Notes under the pieces: model-generated
What the model was told of the DNA's origin: nothing
The model's database searches: none
The model's input: the letters and a program-made list of their open reading frames with translations, nothing else
Position numbers and translations under genes: made by a program
Assembly: GCA_010094025.1 (NCBI GenBank)
Contig: ML991822.1
Span: 1-64,000, forward strand
Reading direction: 5' to 3'
Length of the DNA: 64,000 nt
Source: Viridothelium virens
Taxonomy: Eukaryota > Ascomycota > Dothideomycetes > Trypetheliales > Trypetheliaceae
Part shown: positions 21,781 through 33,740 of the stretch, piece by piece
How positions within the stretch are numbered: position 1 is the first letter of the stretch
Layout of the letters: every line of letters starts with the position of its first letter

Positions 21781-22308
21781 TCAGTCCGTCCAGTGCGTGT
21801 CTTGTAGCTTTTGACAATCGTGTCCTTCGTCAACTGCGTCCCTTTTGAAGAAATCTTTGAGGGCCGTCTTCAATTTGTGTCGGAAGTGAAACGGTTGCTG
21901 ACTCGGGTCCGACTGCTGAAGTTCTTCGCTATGGGTACGACTCGGTGTTGTGGAATGGCTAGGGTGCCTTGCTGCACTATATGAAGTGACACGCTCTAGT
22001 CTTCGTTGTTGAGATTCGTCCCAAGGAGAGGTAGCTAGAGAACGTGCTCCCGTTCCTGAGGGTGTTGATGACGAAGTTGAAGGTGGCGAGGCTGCATATG
22101 CTCCTGGAGTTCTGGTAGGTGATGTGGTCATCTCCTGGAACCGAAGAGCTGCTGAAGAGCTGGGTTGTGGCGAACAGGGTAGGGAAACTGGGGAGCGAAG
22201 TCTTGATTGGGAAGTCTGAGGCGTGACTTGACGACCGTGAAAGCTGGGGGACGATCGGAGGCTGTGCGCTTCTGAGCCCAATGTATACTGAGGGTTCTGA
22301 CGTGCCAT
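21781..22308 (-). CDS. Small conserved fungal protein with a basic C-terminal helix
   Basis: 175 residues from the ATG at 22308 (MARQNPQYTLGSEAH). The frame is open further upstream, but that part is hydrophobic and unlike the rest. Most of the protein is Ser/Pro/Thr-rich and disordered. The last 40 residues are distinctive: FRHKLKTALKDFFKRDAVDE then DTHWTD at the end. I recognise this combination (basic helix, FFKRD-x-VDE, terminal HWT-acidic) from small hypothetical proteins of many Pezizomycotina, without a known function. No membrane helix or catalytic motif. Confidence 0.7.
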   Translation of the reverse strand: MARQNPQYTLGSEAHSLRSSPSFHGRQVTPQTSQSRLRSPVSLPCSPQPSSSAALRFQEMTTSPTRTPGAYAASPPSTSSSTPSGTGARSLATSPWDESQQRRLERVTSYSAARHPSHSTTPSRTHSEELQQSDPSQQPFHFRHKLKTALKDFFKRDAVDEGHDCQKLQDTHWTD

Positions 22309-24198
22309 GGTCAATGTCATTGCAATGTTGGCAACCGGTTCTCGGTTTCTCCAGAGCTGGATCAAGAGACAAGACAGGTGGGTGAAGCAGTGCAACAGAT
22401 ACGATAGAACGCAAGATGGTCGAAGCGAAAAGGCAGAGATCCAGCTCTGGGAACACCGCTAGGGCATTAGAAAGGCATGCAGCAAGGCTGAGGAGCAAAG
22501 ACCGGAGATCATGCAGGCAAGGCGTCGTACGGAAGTTGGATTTGAGCAGACGTTGAGACGGGATATAGTGATTGTCATGTGCCGCAAACCTAAGGATGAT
22601 TGCTAAACTTAGGCATCACTTTCTGTGCCTCCTCGATCTCCCCATCATGAGATCATATGAAACGAGTCTGCAGGCAGAGCAGCCAGCGGTCTTACGGCGA
22701 ACTGATAGAACGGGTCTCCATCAGAACATGTTGTCGCGCAAAGTAAAGCCTCAGCCGCTTGAGGTGGTCAGATCGGCAACCAATCATGAACGAGCTCCAG
22801 ATGAAGAGCTAGGCAAGGGCTGGAGAGATGGTCCAATCGACGAGCAAGACCGAGTAACGCCTACCCTGTGCCTCAGATGGAAATCCTCGCAACCTGAATG
22901 CAGTTGTACGGCACGCAACGGCGCCTAAGATTTGGTCGAAGGTCAATTTCGTCTATGTGAGGAATGGCGCCATGAATCTGCGAACGCAACGACTGAGTCG
23001 CGTGCTTGCTTGAGTACCGAGGCCAAAGTGGCAAAGGTGTAGGACTCGGGTCTGGTGTCAGCTACGGTGTATTACAGTACCTAACATTGAAGCGCCCAAC
23101 AGTGTCTCGGCAGCCGCTGCACTCTCGCGGTGCTCGTTATGGTCAAATGGGGCCATTGGGGCCATTGGGGCCATTGCCTTATTCCCCACACAAAGGGCGG
23201 GAGGCAGCGGGAGACCCACAAAGTCGGGTTTCACAGAGACTGGAGAGTGCGAGTCGGAAGTGCTTCGAATGTTGATGCAACATCCCCGTGGTTATATTTT
23301 CCAATGTGCAGAAGGAGGTTGGGTGGCTACCTATTCAATTGGAGACCACACCACACCGATTTTATCTGGGAAAGATGGTAGATCTGAGGAGCGAGGGTCA
23401 AGTCATCGATATGCCATATAGACAATTCGATCGAACCTATGTCGAGGTTCATGCATTTGTCGATCTAAGAGTCACGCATGAAGGCTCGTCGAGGTCGCCA
23501 CGGTCGCTTCCATATTCTAATTAGGAGCGATACCATTTTGAGACGCCGGCGCTTAGGTTCAGCTAACAGACACCCTGGATCAACGGAGAAATGCAGTGCG
23601 ATGTGGTGGCAGGCGAATCAAATCCAAGAGAGCTTAGCCCGCGCAGAGTGAGAACAGCCGAGAATTCCCAGGGTCCGGATGACGGCGAATGAGAATCGCG
23701 AAGCTGCCCTCCTCTGGAACTCGGGTGCAGGACAGACCATGATGGCCAAGGAGTCTTGCTCGACTAAGCTTAGGCCCAGCCGTCCCGCATCACCACACTC
23801 TGCTCAAGACGCAACTGAATGGCAGCTTGTTCAGCGAGCCGCCAACTCGACCCCTGCCGGCGCTTGAAGGCGCGATTCGCTCTTCACCCACCCCGGAAAT
23901 CATATGCATGCGACCGCTGCCCTGCTTTGGAACGTGTGCGAGGAAACATGTCTCCCACAGCAGGCCACTCAGCGCCTTCAAGCCCCGGCGGGTCCGGCTC
24001 TGACGGGATTAGTAGTCGACGGCCGTGGCACGACAAGAGGGCTTCCTTTAAGCTCTTGCCGCCGCTGGATGATCGAGACTCGAAGCTTTGTAACCTGTGA
24101 GCCAGCCTGTCTCGGACATATTCTGTGCTTCTTGTATGCCCAAGTCCCTGCCCTCTCCTCAACTCGATCGCCGTCCTTCCTGCTTTCTGACCACCAAA
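22309..24198. other. Gene-poor intergenic region of 1.9 kb
   Basis: No frame longer than about 200 codons and none with a recognisable domain. The minus-strand 23884-24507 frame overlaps the BIM1-like gene and is a shadow. A 9-base unit is present in three perfect copies at 23148-23174. No tRNA-like structure or transposon domain was recognised. Confidence 0.55.
23148..23174. repeat. 9-bp tandem triplication
   Basis: Three perfect copies of tggggccat, in non-coding DNA. Confidence 0.95.
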
Positions 24199-25025
24199 AT
24201 GTTCTACTCCACAGCAATTGTCGCCCTGACGGCGATAACGAGCTTCGCCAGCGCACATACCGTCATCACCTACCCAGGTTGGAGAGGAGACAATTTGAAC
24301 ACAAATGGATCCGTTACCGACACTAGCATTGGCATCGATTATCTTGACAATGGGACAGCCACTTTTCCATGGGGCATGCAATGGATGTATCCTTGTGAGT
24401 TCCAGCACAATATCTCCTGGTGACGGCACACCGGCTGACACATGATACAGGCGGTGGTATGCCAATGAGTCAAAATCGAACCAAATGGCCAGTAACAGGC
24501 GGCGCAATCGCGTTCCAACCAGGATGGTTCCCCGGACACTTGAATGCTCTTCTCTACATCAACATGGGAATTGGAAATCCACCTCCCAACATGTCCCACA
24601 TCATGCAAAGTCCCGTCAATCTTCTCGGCCCCACGAATGACATGTATAACGGCACAGTCTGCTTCCCTCAGGTGCCGATGCCAGCAAACATCACATTCAA
24701 CGTTGGAGACAATGTCACAATTCAAGTGGTTGAAGCCGCTCAGCATGGAGCTGCACTCTACAACGTATGTTTTTCTGTCCAATCCAAGAATTTTATAAAT
24801 GCTGACCAATCTCGATAGTGCGTCGATGTCACACTAGTCGACCCTTCAGAAGTAGATCCCGTCACACCCCAGAATTGCTTCAACTCCAGCAACCTTGGCT
24901 TCAACGAAATCTTTACGACGACGTCTTTGCAACAATCTGCAGCGTCTACCTCCATTGCAAGTTCAAGAGGGTTATTAGCACTGATACCACTGCTCGTTGC
25001 ACTCGTTCCCATCGTTTGGTCATGA
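24199..25025 (+). CDS. Secreted GPI-anchored copper-binding protein, BIM1-like (X325/LPMO-like fold)
   Basis: Three exons, 24199-24394, 24451-24764 and 24819-25025, join to 238 residues. The signal peptide (MFYSTAIVALTAITSFASA) would be cut just before His20, giving the N-terminal HTVITYPGWRGD needed for a copper histidine brace. Further marks are WMYPCGG (Cys made by splicing), NISHI-like metal-site region MSHIMQSP, several N-glycosylation sequons, and a Ser-rich tail ending in a hydrophobic segment (LLALIPLLVALVPIVWS) typical of GPI anchoring. Members of this family bind Cu(II) and some help copper uptake; they lack known polysaccharide-cleaving activity. Copper-binding residues beyond His20 were not mapped. 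Confidence 0.88.
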
Positions 25026-25697
25026 GCTTTTAAAAATCGCCGGTTGCTTCGGAGTTCATACGGTGTTTAGGAGGTGGTTACTTTTGAAACGATATCAAAC
25101 AGGAATGAACTTAGGCAGGGAATATGAAGCCCTGGCGGGCATGCTATGTCCAGCGCTTGTACATAATTTCAGCACCTGTGCTATACTTGCTCTACTTTGT
25201 TCTCCCGAATTGTTCGGAAGACCGTTCGTACTTAGATACCACGTTTAAATGTTTATTAAAGATTGAAACAATCAAATACTGTCAGACTACTCCAGACTCA
25301 TACCTAATTCGAAATGACGCTGAGGCATATCAACTACCTCTCATCCATCATTTATGGCCACAAATTGGGGTTTCAAGGTACTGTCCTCTGCGCCCAAGTC
25401 CAGAAGTTCAAAAGTTTGTAGTTTGCTTGGTCACCGGATGCGTTGTATAGCAGTAGAACGATTCCGATGCCCTCTCGCTGCTTTCGAAGCCACGGATATA
25501 TGAGCTTCGCCACGTCTCCAAACGCATGAGAAAGAGGTTCAATCTTTCACGCATTTTTTCAGTATAACGACTAGAAACTAAGCTAAATGTATGAAAATCT
25601 CGCCGCACTACTTCTCTTTCCCCTCGCCTCCAACCTCTACCTGCTCCGGCCTTGCCATCTCCAAACTCCCGCTCTTTCCAACCATCCCATCCAGCGT
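25026..25697. other. Intergenic, nothing recognised
   Basis: Lies between the 3' ends of the BIM1-like gene and the decayed permease. No supported gene. Confidence 0.6.
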
Positions 25698-26831
25698 CTA
25701 TTCCTGCGTCACATTCAGATCCGTCGCCCGGTGCGCCTTCAATTCGTTCTTCTTATAGATGTTCACATACACTGGAAAGACGTAGCTAGCAACGTATGCC
25801 GTGACAGGGATAGCCACGGCGTAGTGAAAGCTGCCGTAATGGGTAGCAATGGCGCCCGTCATTGGAGGAAAAGCGGCGCCGCTAGAGATAGTAGCAACAG
25901 GGAAGGAACCGCCGCGTTTCGTGTGTACGCCCAGTCCGCAGAGGGCAAGAGTGAAGATAGTAGCGAAACAAGCTTGTTGAGTGTGTGAGTCGTCGTGCTG
26001 CACTGACGAAACTCGAGGGTTATATGGAGGAGAAGGGTCCATTGACTTACGCTTTCGAAGCAGAGGACCAAAACAAGAAGAGCAATGCTGGTCTTGCCAG
26101 TGGTGAGGACAGCAGTGAGGGAGAAGACGAAGCAGAGGAACAGGTAGACGGCGAGGATGCAACGGGGTTTAAATGGACGCAGCGTCATGAGATCACCGGA
26201 GACAAAACGCATGAAGGCATAGAGTCCCTGACCCACCGCAAGGAGATTTGCTACTAGTCGTCATTAGTATTCAGCCCTCGAAGAAAGAAGAGTGAATCGA
26301 GGGGACGAAACTGGCTTACAGGATGTCGATGCGCTGTGGCCAGCTTCCTTGCAGAAGTTGATGAAGTGGTTTGCTACATACACATACCAGTCATGAAAGT
26401 GATACGGAAACCAAAGCGGCGTAATATCCATCCAGACACCGTCAACGGATACAGGGAATATGCGCCGAAGTAGGCAGCAGAAAGTCCAGATGCCATACTG
26501 ACGGAAATATTGAGCTCTTTTTTGGAAGTGACTGAAGGATCCTATTAGTCTTTTCTTTATATTGTCGAAAAAGCGAAGTACGGGATACGAACCTATTCAG
26601 CACATCGAGCAGACTGTAGGCAAACCCCCAGAGAAAGAAGAGAATTGTGACTACATTGACAATGTAAGTATCTAGCTTCAGTAACCTGAGTTATGACCCA
26701 TCAGACAGGAGAATTGGACGAAATTCAAACGTACTGAGACAACAAAGCAAGATAAACTGTCTTCATGTCAAATGCACACCCTCGGTCACCGGCTGGTCAT
26801 CGACCACAAATTTCCACTTGTAGAAAGGCAT
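25698..26831 (-). pseudogene. Decayed FucP-type major facilitator permease
   Basis: Pieces of an L-fucose-permease-type MFS transporter lie in order on the minus strand. From the start at 26831 the N-terminus reads MPFYKWKFVVDDQPVTEGV, then a TGA stands where the family has a residue before RQFI. After an intron comes TILFFLWGFAYSLLDVLN. The next exon encodes KKELNISVSMASGLSAAYFG and WILRRFGFRITFMTG, but the 6-A run before it puts it out of frame with the previous exon. The sequence then jumps to YVANHFINFCKEAGHSA and ANLLAVGQGLYAFMRF, so by family order a central segment of well over 100 residues is missing. The last exon gives ACFATIFTLALCGLGV to the end NVTQE. One nonsense codon, one frame break and a large deletion make a working transporter very unlikely. 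An in-frame join into the last exon needs acceptor GTGCAG and adds eight residues. Confidence 0.78.
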
Positions 26832-28093
26832 TTCGACGAGCAATACTGGGACCCAGTTCCCCCTTTCAAGAACAACAAGGGGAACAAAGGAGACGAGCAA
26901 TGCTGTAGAGTCGCGTCTTCAACAACAGGCCTACCCTGAACAGCCAAGCATTCCCACGTGGTGATCATCTCAGAGATATACATGGCCGTTGGAGACCCCA
27001 GGCGGAAGCTCCTTGGTGCATCTCACAGCGAGCCCACACGGCAGAGGCCCCCTCGCGTGTCTGGGGGAAATCTGGGCACAGGAGTCGAATTAGCCTAACT
27101 AGGCACTTAGGGTCGCCGGGGTGAGCGCTAGACGTTGAGCATCTGAAGTTGCTTGCTTGCTTGCTCCGGGGCACAGGGGCCGGGGCCGAAGTTGTGGAGA
27201 TGGTACAAATGGGAGAAAGTGGCCGGGGCATGCCGCTCCCGGCAAAAAGACGTGGATTAGGAATGTACTTTTAACCCATGATTGCCATCTAGTGTTATGA
27301 CGGACATCTCTGTCGCGAGCCTGAGATCTAGATCTGAATCCAGATTACGACCTGGGTGACCTGGGTGACCTGTGTTTGGGTTTGGAGACGGCACGGTTGA
27401 GGTGGAGAAGTGTAAGGATAGACATTATATGGAGCCGATCGTATCTTAACTTACCGACTGTAAAAGTTTTTGTAGTGGATCTAAATACCTACATATGGCG
27501 GAGTAGAAGTACTTGCACGGAGTACATATCATACTCATTTCTTCAAAGATGTTTAGAATTGAATTATTCTGTATTTGGCTTCCAGGTTCGAGCGTCGTCT
27601 CTACATACATTTATACATGTTTTGTGCTCGATCTTCTTACGTACTTTAACAAGCAAATCGTGCTCCCTGCTCTCCGCTCGAAATAGAACCGTTGGTAATG
27701 CAAGTGGTCAGAGGGACCAGTGACCGTAACTAGATATGTAATCGAATTGAAGAGCAAAGAAGAGAGTGAAGTGAGTGTTCATACGTGAGTTTGCCTTTAA
27801 TCACGCCTTGTGCTTGTCCAGGTCGCATACGAACTTTATCCTTGTCACTGACCAATCTCTTCTCACTCTGGCAGGAGTAATGATGGTTAACGCGGAATCG
27901 AATTCTCAATCGAGCAGATATAAACTAAGCTAAAACTATTCTCAGATGTAACGGTCATGACAATGTTTCTGTGATGGCAAACTCTGCATCTATGTACGCA
28001 TATGCCTAGCGAGTTAGGCTTTGGTATCACGCAATGGATTCTCGAATAGTTATACACAAGAAGTCCTACACTCATCATCAAAGCGCTCATCGT
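26832..28093. other. Intergenic region between the decayed permease and the amino-acid permease
   Basis: About 1.26 kb without a supported gene. It contains gacctgggt repeated at 27349-27366 with a near third copy, and cttg repeats near 27155-27170. AT content rises in 27420-28080. Confidence 0.55.
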
Positions 28094-29883
28094 CTATTCC
28101 CAGATGCTAGCCACAATTGCTCTCGGTCTGCTGCTGTACTGTTTCTTGGGCTTCTCCTCAGCTATGACCTGCGGCAACCCAGTCATAAGATCAACCTCCA
28201 GGGGATCATGCGCCCAGGGATCATGCCGAGCATAGATACGATGACCGACATAGATGGCCACGAATATAGGGATACCAATGTAGTCAGTGAGAAAAGTAGC
28301 TGCCGACCAATTCTTGGGCCAAAAGACGGTGAACCCGTTGATCAAGAGCAGAATGGTGAAGCAGAAGAGCGCAAACCAGGCACCCCATGGTTGGATCCTT
28401 GAATGATACGGCACATCTACTTGCTGCGCCCTACACGCCTTGCGGAAGCGTAGGTAAACGATGCAACAGCATATCCAGGAGATGAAGCCGGAAGTATTAG
28501 TGAGGGCGACGAACCAGTTGAAGACTTTGGAGGCGGAGTCACCAACATTGAGGTAGGCGAGGGCGGCGAATAGAGAAGAGGCGATCACGGCACGGTAGGG
28601 AACACCACCTTTGGTGCAGGCTTTGAAGAAAGACGGTGCGTTCCCGGAAAGGGCAAGAGAGTATAGCGATCGTGAGGACAGGTACAAGAATGAGTTGCCG
28701 GCTGACCACGCAGAGATGATAATACCCGCGTTGATGATACTGGGGAGGACTTTGATACCGGCTCTCTTAATACCAATGACATATGGAGAAGAACCGGCTC
28801 CGGCACCTCCATCGGTTAGATCAGGGTCATTGGATGGCACGATACAGCCGATTGCTAACACAGTGCCGATATAGAAGAAGAGGAGCCGGAAGATGTAACG
28901 TCGTGCTGCAATGGGCAAGTTGTGTCTGGGATTTTCCATTTCACCTCCTGTGACAACCACAAGCTCGGGGGCAAACGTAAAGGGAAAGGCAGCAAGAGCC
29001 CATGTATAGAGTAAGGCAATAAAGCGGCCAGTGTTACCACTAGCAAGGTATGTATTTGCTGCGCCTGGGTCATGCCAATATCGAAAGCCGAGACGATCAT
29101 GATTAGGACCACCACCTAGGAAGATGACGAAGGACACGAGCAGAAGACCGCACACCATGATGACTTTAGTCGAGGCAAACCAGAATTCAGTTTCACCATA
29201 GAATCTCACTGGAAGAGCATTTAAACCAATGATGACGATTGCCACTGCGAAGATTGTGATTAATAAGTTGGTAAGTTGGTAGGGGACTCGCAACACGCAC
29301 TGATGGTTATCCACACCCCGATGTTCACTGGTGGTTTCCAATAGTCTATCACCAAGCCAGCTGCAGTGATCTCGTATGGCACGAGGATCCCCAACGAATA
29401 GAAGTATAGCCATCCCATGGCGAAGCCCATAGATCGAGACACATATCGGTATCCAAATAGATTCATGGAGCTGCCTGGTGTTGGCAGATAGGCGGCAACT
29501 TCGGTAATAGCGGTGATGATGCACCAGATTAAGAAGGACATCAAGCAGAAGGAACCCAGAATGAATGCAGGACCACCATAAGCGAGCGTTTGACCAGTAC
29601 TGACAAAGAGACCTGTGCCCATTGTGCCTCCAATGGCGATCATCTGAGCATGTCTGCTCTTCAGGCCTCGCTTGGTGGTCTCATAACGGTCGTCGAACAA
29701 CTCGCCTTCAAGGAGTTGTGGATTGACGGCGGAGCTCTTGCGACGATCTTGAGCCGTTGCGCTTTCGTAGCCTAATGGGCTGACTTTTCCATTCTCCATG
29801 GTCGTAAACTCTTTGCCATTCGAGTAGGCCTCTCCAGCAGTGGGCTCTATACCCGAGCTGATTCCCTTTTCTTCCATTGGCAT
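28094..29883 (-). CDS. Amino-acid permease, fungal YAT family
   Basis: Two exons, 29883-29301 and 29244-28094, give 577 residues. The 56-base intron (donor GTGCGT, acceptor CTTCGCAG) joins VNIGVWITI to MAIVIIGLNALPV without loss of frame. The N-terminal cytosolic part ends in RGLKSRHAQMIAIGGTMGTG, the signature of the family, followed by about twelve membrane segments; TPGSSMNLFGYRYV, ENPRHNLPIA and SSRSLYSLALSGNAP are typical loops. It imports amino acids across the plasma membrane with protons. Specificity cannot be read with confidence. The start at 29883 is preferred over 30021 because the extra residues are unlike the family. Confidence 0.93.
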
Positions 29884-31112
29884 GGTGGCAGGTAAAAGTG
29901 AACGCGATCGTAGTCGTGTGCCAAGGAAGGAGCAAGTCGGAGGGAAGAGGGCAAGAAATACTGACAGTAGAGGAAGGAGGGACCAACCTTGGGAAGTGAA
30001 AGGTTCTAGGCCGGTTATCATAGGTTGTGACCGGAGTGCCTGCCACGCCTGCCTTGATCCCCACGAGGGTCCAAGGGTCCTTGGCGCACCATGGCCCGCG
30101 CTCCACTGTCACTTTATCTTAGAACGGTTAGCCTGCCACTCCTTCTCCAGCCTTTCATCAACGTTATCGCCTCTCCATCAGCGCAGATGAGCGAGCGGTC
30201 TGAGGCGGCTCAATGCAGGATGGCAGCGCAGGAGATCCTTTGCTCTCCTGCCTGTCTGCCTCGGAGATCTTTTACACCTTCTTAGGCATGGTCTTACAGG
30301 ATGCCAAGCCCTGTCGGACGGTGGCATATTATGCAGTGCATCGACGACGGCCTCGACAGCCACACTGGGCGAAAGGTTTGCTCAGCTACGTGGGGAAGTT
30401 CTTGGCAAACTCCAATGCATCGGGCTACTGCTTCAGCGCACAGATGTGTGGATGTTTGTCGATAAACAGAATCTTCATGCTCCGGATAACCAAACATGGA
30501 AAAGAAGTTGAGTGTTGGGAACTCATCGGCCGAAGGGTTGGAGGCCTTACCATTACAACGAAAGCGATATAACATCTCATGTTTGCCTTAAGGTGGTGGG
30601 GAGAGAAATGCGATACGACATATCCACAATTCTTTCTCCCCTCGCTCCTTATCTGGGCATCCATTCCGCTGTCGTTATCTCTGAGGGAGAATCTCCCTTC
30701 GCGAATCGAGAATCCGTAATGTGAAGATCATCTCTCGTTCCATCAAGAAGCTAGAACCGTCGTCGAACCCAGATCATTGTAAATCCCTGTATGCGGCGGC
30801 GACTTGCATGCGAGCCGCATCTTTGGATACGCCACGATGAAGTACCAGATGATGGAGAGACAAACAAGGCATTCATCTGATAAACAAGACACTGCAAAAA
30901 TTTTCGAGTTGACTACCTACCGATCCGACCGCTCCAAAAATGCGGGGTTCCATGTAGCCCGAGGGCAATTTCTACCGCCACAGCGATTCGACTTGTAATT
31001 CAGTTACTTTATCACGAAGATTAGATGAGAAAGCGATTCGCGAATCTTAAAAAAATCGAGGAAAGAGACCTAACGAATTGCCCTCGCGCTGATTTCACCT
31101 GTGTGATAAACG
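29884..31112. other. Divergent intergenic region, 1.2 kb
   Basis: Promoter region of the amino-acid permease (minus) and the isochorismatase-like gene (plus). The frames within it (for example 30213-30572) are unlike any known protein. Nothing else recognised. Confidence 0.55.
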
Positions 31113-31844
31113 ATGACGTCGGCAACCTCTTTCCGTACAACGATCGGGATTCCCCCATCAAAAGCAAACCCGTCTGACTCCACCCTAATCATCATCGACG
31201 CACAAAATGAATATTCTTCAGGCAAACTTGCGGTCTCTAACGCTCAAACCTCACGCGCGGCGATAAGCAGCCTACTCAACAGATACCGCAACGCTGGAGG
31301 CAAGATTGTCCATGTTACCCATCAGGTACCCGATGGAGCACCCGTCTTCACACCAGGCACAGATCTCGCAAGGGAGTTTGATGAGCTCAAGCCCAGGACC
31401 GGAGAGATGACAGTGACGAAACAATTTCCGGGTTCCTTCACGAAAACCGACTTGGATGATTTGCTGAAACAGCATGATGCAAAGAAAGTCGTGCTTTGTG
31501 GGTACATGGTAAGCCTCTAAACCAAGTCAGCTTCGGCTGGCGCGGTATGTGGAATCGCATCCACAGCCTAGTTTAACCTGCATGATGACATATTGAAACG
31601 TCAAGGCTCACGTGTGCGTGTCGACGACTGCACGAGAGGCTTCCCAGTTAGGATACGATGTCCTGCTGGCAGAAGATGCTATCGGCGACCGAGACATTCC
31701 AGGCGCTAATGGGAATGAAGTGACAAAGGTACGATCCCTCCCAAATACTGAGTTGAGGCGTGCATTAAGACATGCCGATAGATGGTAATGCTTGAACTGG
31801 GCGATGCCTTTGGAACTGTGGTCCATAGTGGAGACATTGTCTAG
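31113..31844 (+). CDS. Isochorismatase-like cysteine hydrolase
   Basis: Three exons, 31113-31508, 31606-31728 and 31782-31844, join in phase 0 to 193 residues. The catalytic triad of the family is visible: Asp in [11 protein letters not shown], Lys in [11 protein letters not shown] and Cys in [15 protein letters not shown], the last motif being created by splicing ATG to [24 protein letters not shown] and a C-terminal [15 protein letters not shown] match the usual end. Members hydrolyse amides or vinyl ethers, such as nicotinamide, ureidomalonate-like amides or isochorismate; the substrate here is unknown. Probably cytosolic, since there is no signal peptide. Confidence 0.92.
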
Positions 31845-32039
31845 TACGCTCTCATAACGGAAAAGGATGTCATTCGATAGGGACAACAGGCTCCTGGATA
31901 CTCTCTGGCTCGTTATCGTCTTCATTAATCGCCCCGTATATTCGAAAATCTGTGAAAGCATTGTGTGATTCCTCGCTCGAAGGGAAGCTAACTGACTCGC
32001 GATTCGATGTGATTTGTTGCGCCCGTTTTACATTCGCAT

Positions 32040-32829
32040 CTATTGATCTGCCACGCTATTGTGAGCATCATCTGACCATAGAACCAAGTCTATGCAAACG
32101 TACTTCTTTGCAATTGAAAGCGTCTCCTCAAATTTCGCCATGTTAGGAGCAATGAGAAGAGGCGAATTGGATATGTCATCTGCATGTTGCAGAACAATCT
32201 TCCAAGGGGCAAATGGCAGAAACACAAGGGTATTTCTTGTGATTTGAGTAAATCCATCTCCTCCAGTAGTCACATGCATGTCCAACGATTGCAAGAACTG
32301 AATGTCTGTAGGGGTAAAGGCAGGATCTTCCAGGCAAATGCGGATCGGTCGGTCAGGCAATTCCACTGCCAACTGTAAGAATCAGGAGGCATGATATGCA
32401 GTACTTTGCAATGTCTCTCTTCACAAATCAATGCCTGGAAGACTCTGACTTACGTGAAGAGGCCATGTCCGCGAAGGCGGCTAGTTGCATGATGGATCTT
32501 GACCTCAGTTCTTTTTCCAAGCACATAGTGCCCAACCCAAAGCATATAGCTTTGTCGATGTGTAGCCCGTCTCTAGACTTGAGGTCCTGACGCAGCCGTG
32601 TGGCACTCTCTGCTGCCCCCCATTTTTCCTTAGTGCGGCGGAACTCTTCGGCCAGAACCTCCCTTGTAGCATCCGAGTCGATCGATCTAGAGCTGGGGGC
32701 ATGCTCTTGGAGTATGTCGCTAGAAGCTTTTGATCTGGTCGAGGTGACGGTGCTCCAACCATCACATGTTGCTATCGTCCTTGTCTTATTCCATTGAGGC
32801 CGCTTCTTATGGCGGTTGGTATGGGGCAT
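32040..32829 (-). CDS. SRR1-like domain protein
   Basis: Two exons, 32829-32454 and 32365-32040, join to 233 residues. The first has a basic start (MPHTNRHKKRPQWNK), a predicted helix with REVLAEEFRRTKEKW, then KAICFGLGTMCLEKE. The second, after acceptor TTGGCAG, has RPIRICLEDPAFTPTDIQFL, then LVFLPFAPWKIVLQ, SPLLIAPNM and a C-terminal WSDDAHNSVADQ. A glycine-rich strand loop, an ED-x-x-F-x-x-x-D segment and a PF/PW motif are the marks of the SRR1-like domain, first described in the plant light-signalling protein SRR1 and widespread in fungi. Its biochemical role is unsettled. It is tail to tail with the isochorismatase-like gene, 195 bases away. Confidence 0.82.
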
Positions 32830-33740
32830 GGTGCAAGAATTTCTTTGTGGCGATAACGAGCCTGGTCTGCGACAGAGAGTAAAGGCTCAAACCATACATA
32901 CACTATTGATAGCCTCCAAGGAAAGATAAGGAACTCGAGTGCAAAGATCGAAAATCCCAGGCTGTGTCAAGGACTAGGTCATTGTCATTCCACAGAGTTA
33001 AACCACACGAAATTGGAAACCCGTTGCCAAAGCTTTTGCAAGTACCTTTCCTCGAGTACTGTTTTCTAATCTTCGGATTGCAAAATGAAGAAGCTACAAC
33101 CAAACGACCTGAACATAAAAATGTGCAGATTGATGCCCGAGAGCCACGAAGCGCGGAATCGGTGAGTATTCCGTACTCGTTTCTCTAGGCGATCTGGAGG
33201 TCCCGAAGAGCGGCCTCGGCGAAACCGAGCAGCAGCTCGACCCTTGCATGGATATCCCTGCTACAGCAAATAGGTGTAATTCGGCCAGCGGTCTTCGGCG
33301 GTGGCAGACTACACGCTGCAACCACGAAGACAAGAAGCACGAGGGCTAAACAACGTGTGAACTTTATTCAGGCGCGTGGCATATTCTGCTGTAGCACATT
33401 TCCGGCCCGACGCGCTGTAGGGTCTGGATTTACTGATCATCGGTACGTATTACCAAGCTCTCGTTGCACCCTTGGCCGAGGGTAATTAGTTGGATGAGTG
33501 GGGATGTGACGACATATAGGTACGATACCTAATCAGGAGATTTGTCTGCGTGAAGTCTTCCTTCAATTTCAGTAATCAATTAGCGCAAGCTTTTCGCAAT
33601 TGCTGCTTAGAGTAATCAACATAGTCGCTACATGCCATTTCTCCCTATATACGATCTCCGTTGACCGGTCACACCCTCTCCATCTCACGTATCAACCTAT
33701 CATCTCTCACATCTACTTCCGTCCAATTGATCGACCCAGC
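32830..33740. other. Divergent promoter region, no gene seen
   Basis: About 0.9 kb between the SRR1-like gene (minus) and the GST-like gene (plus). No supported frame. Confidence 0.6.

Noticed and set aside
23884-24507. 207-codon minus-strand frame
   Set aside because: Antisense to the BIM1-like signal peptide exon; no recognisable domain.
31113-32829. Isochorismatase-like and SRR1-like genes as a two-gene pathway
   Set aside because: They are tail to tail, share no visible promoter, and their families have no known link.
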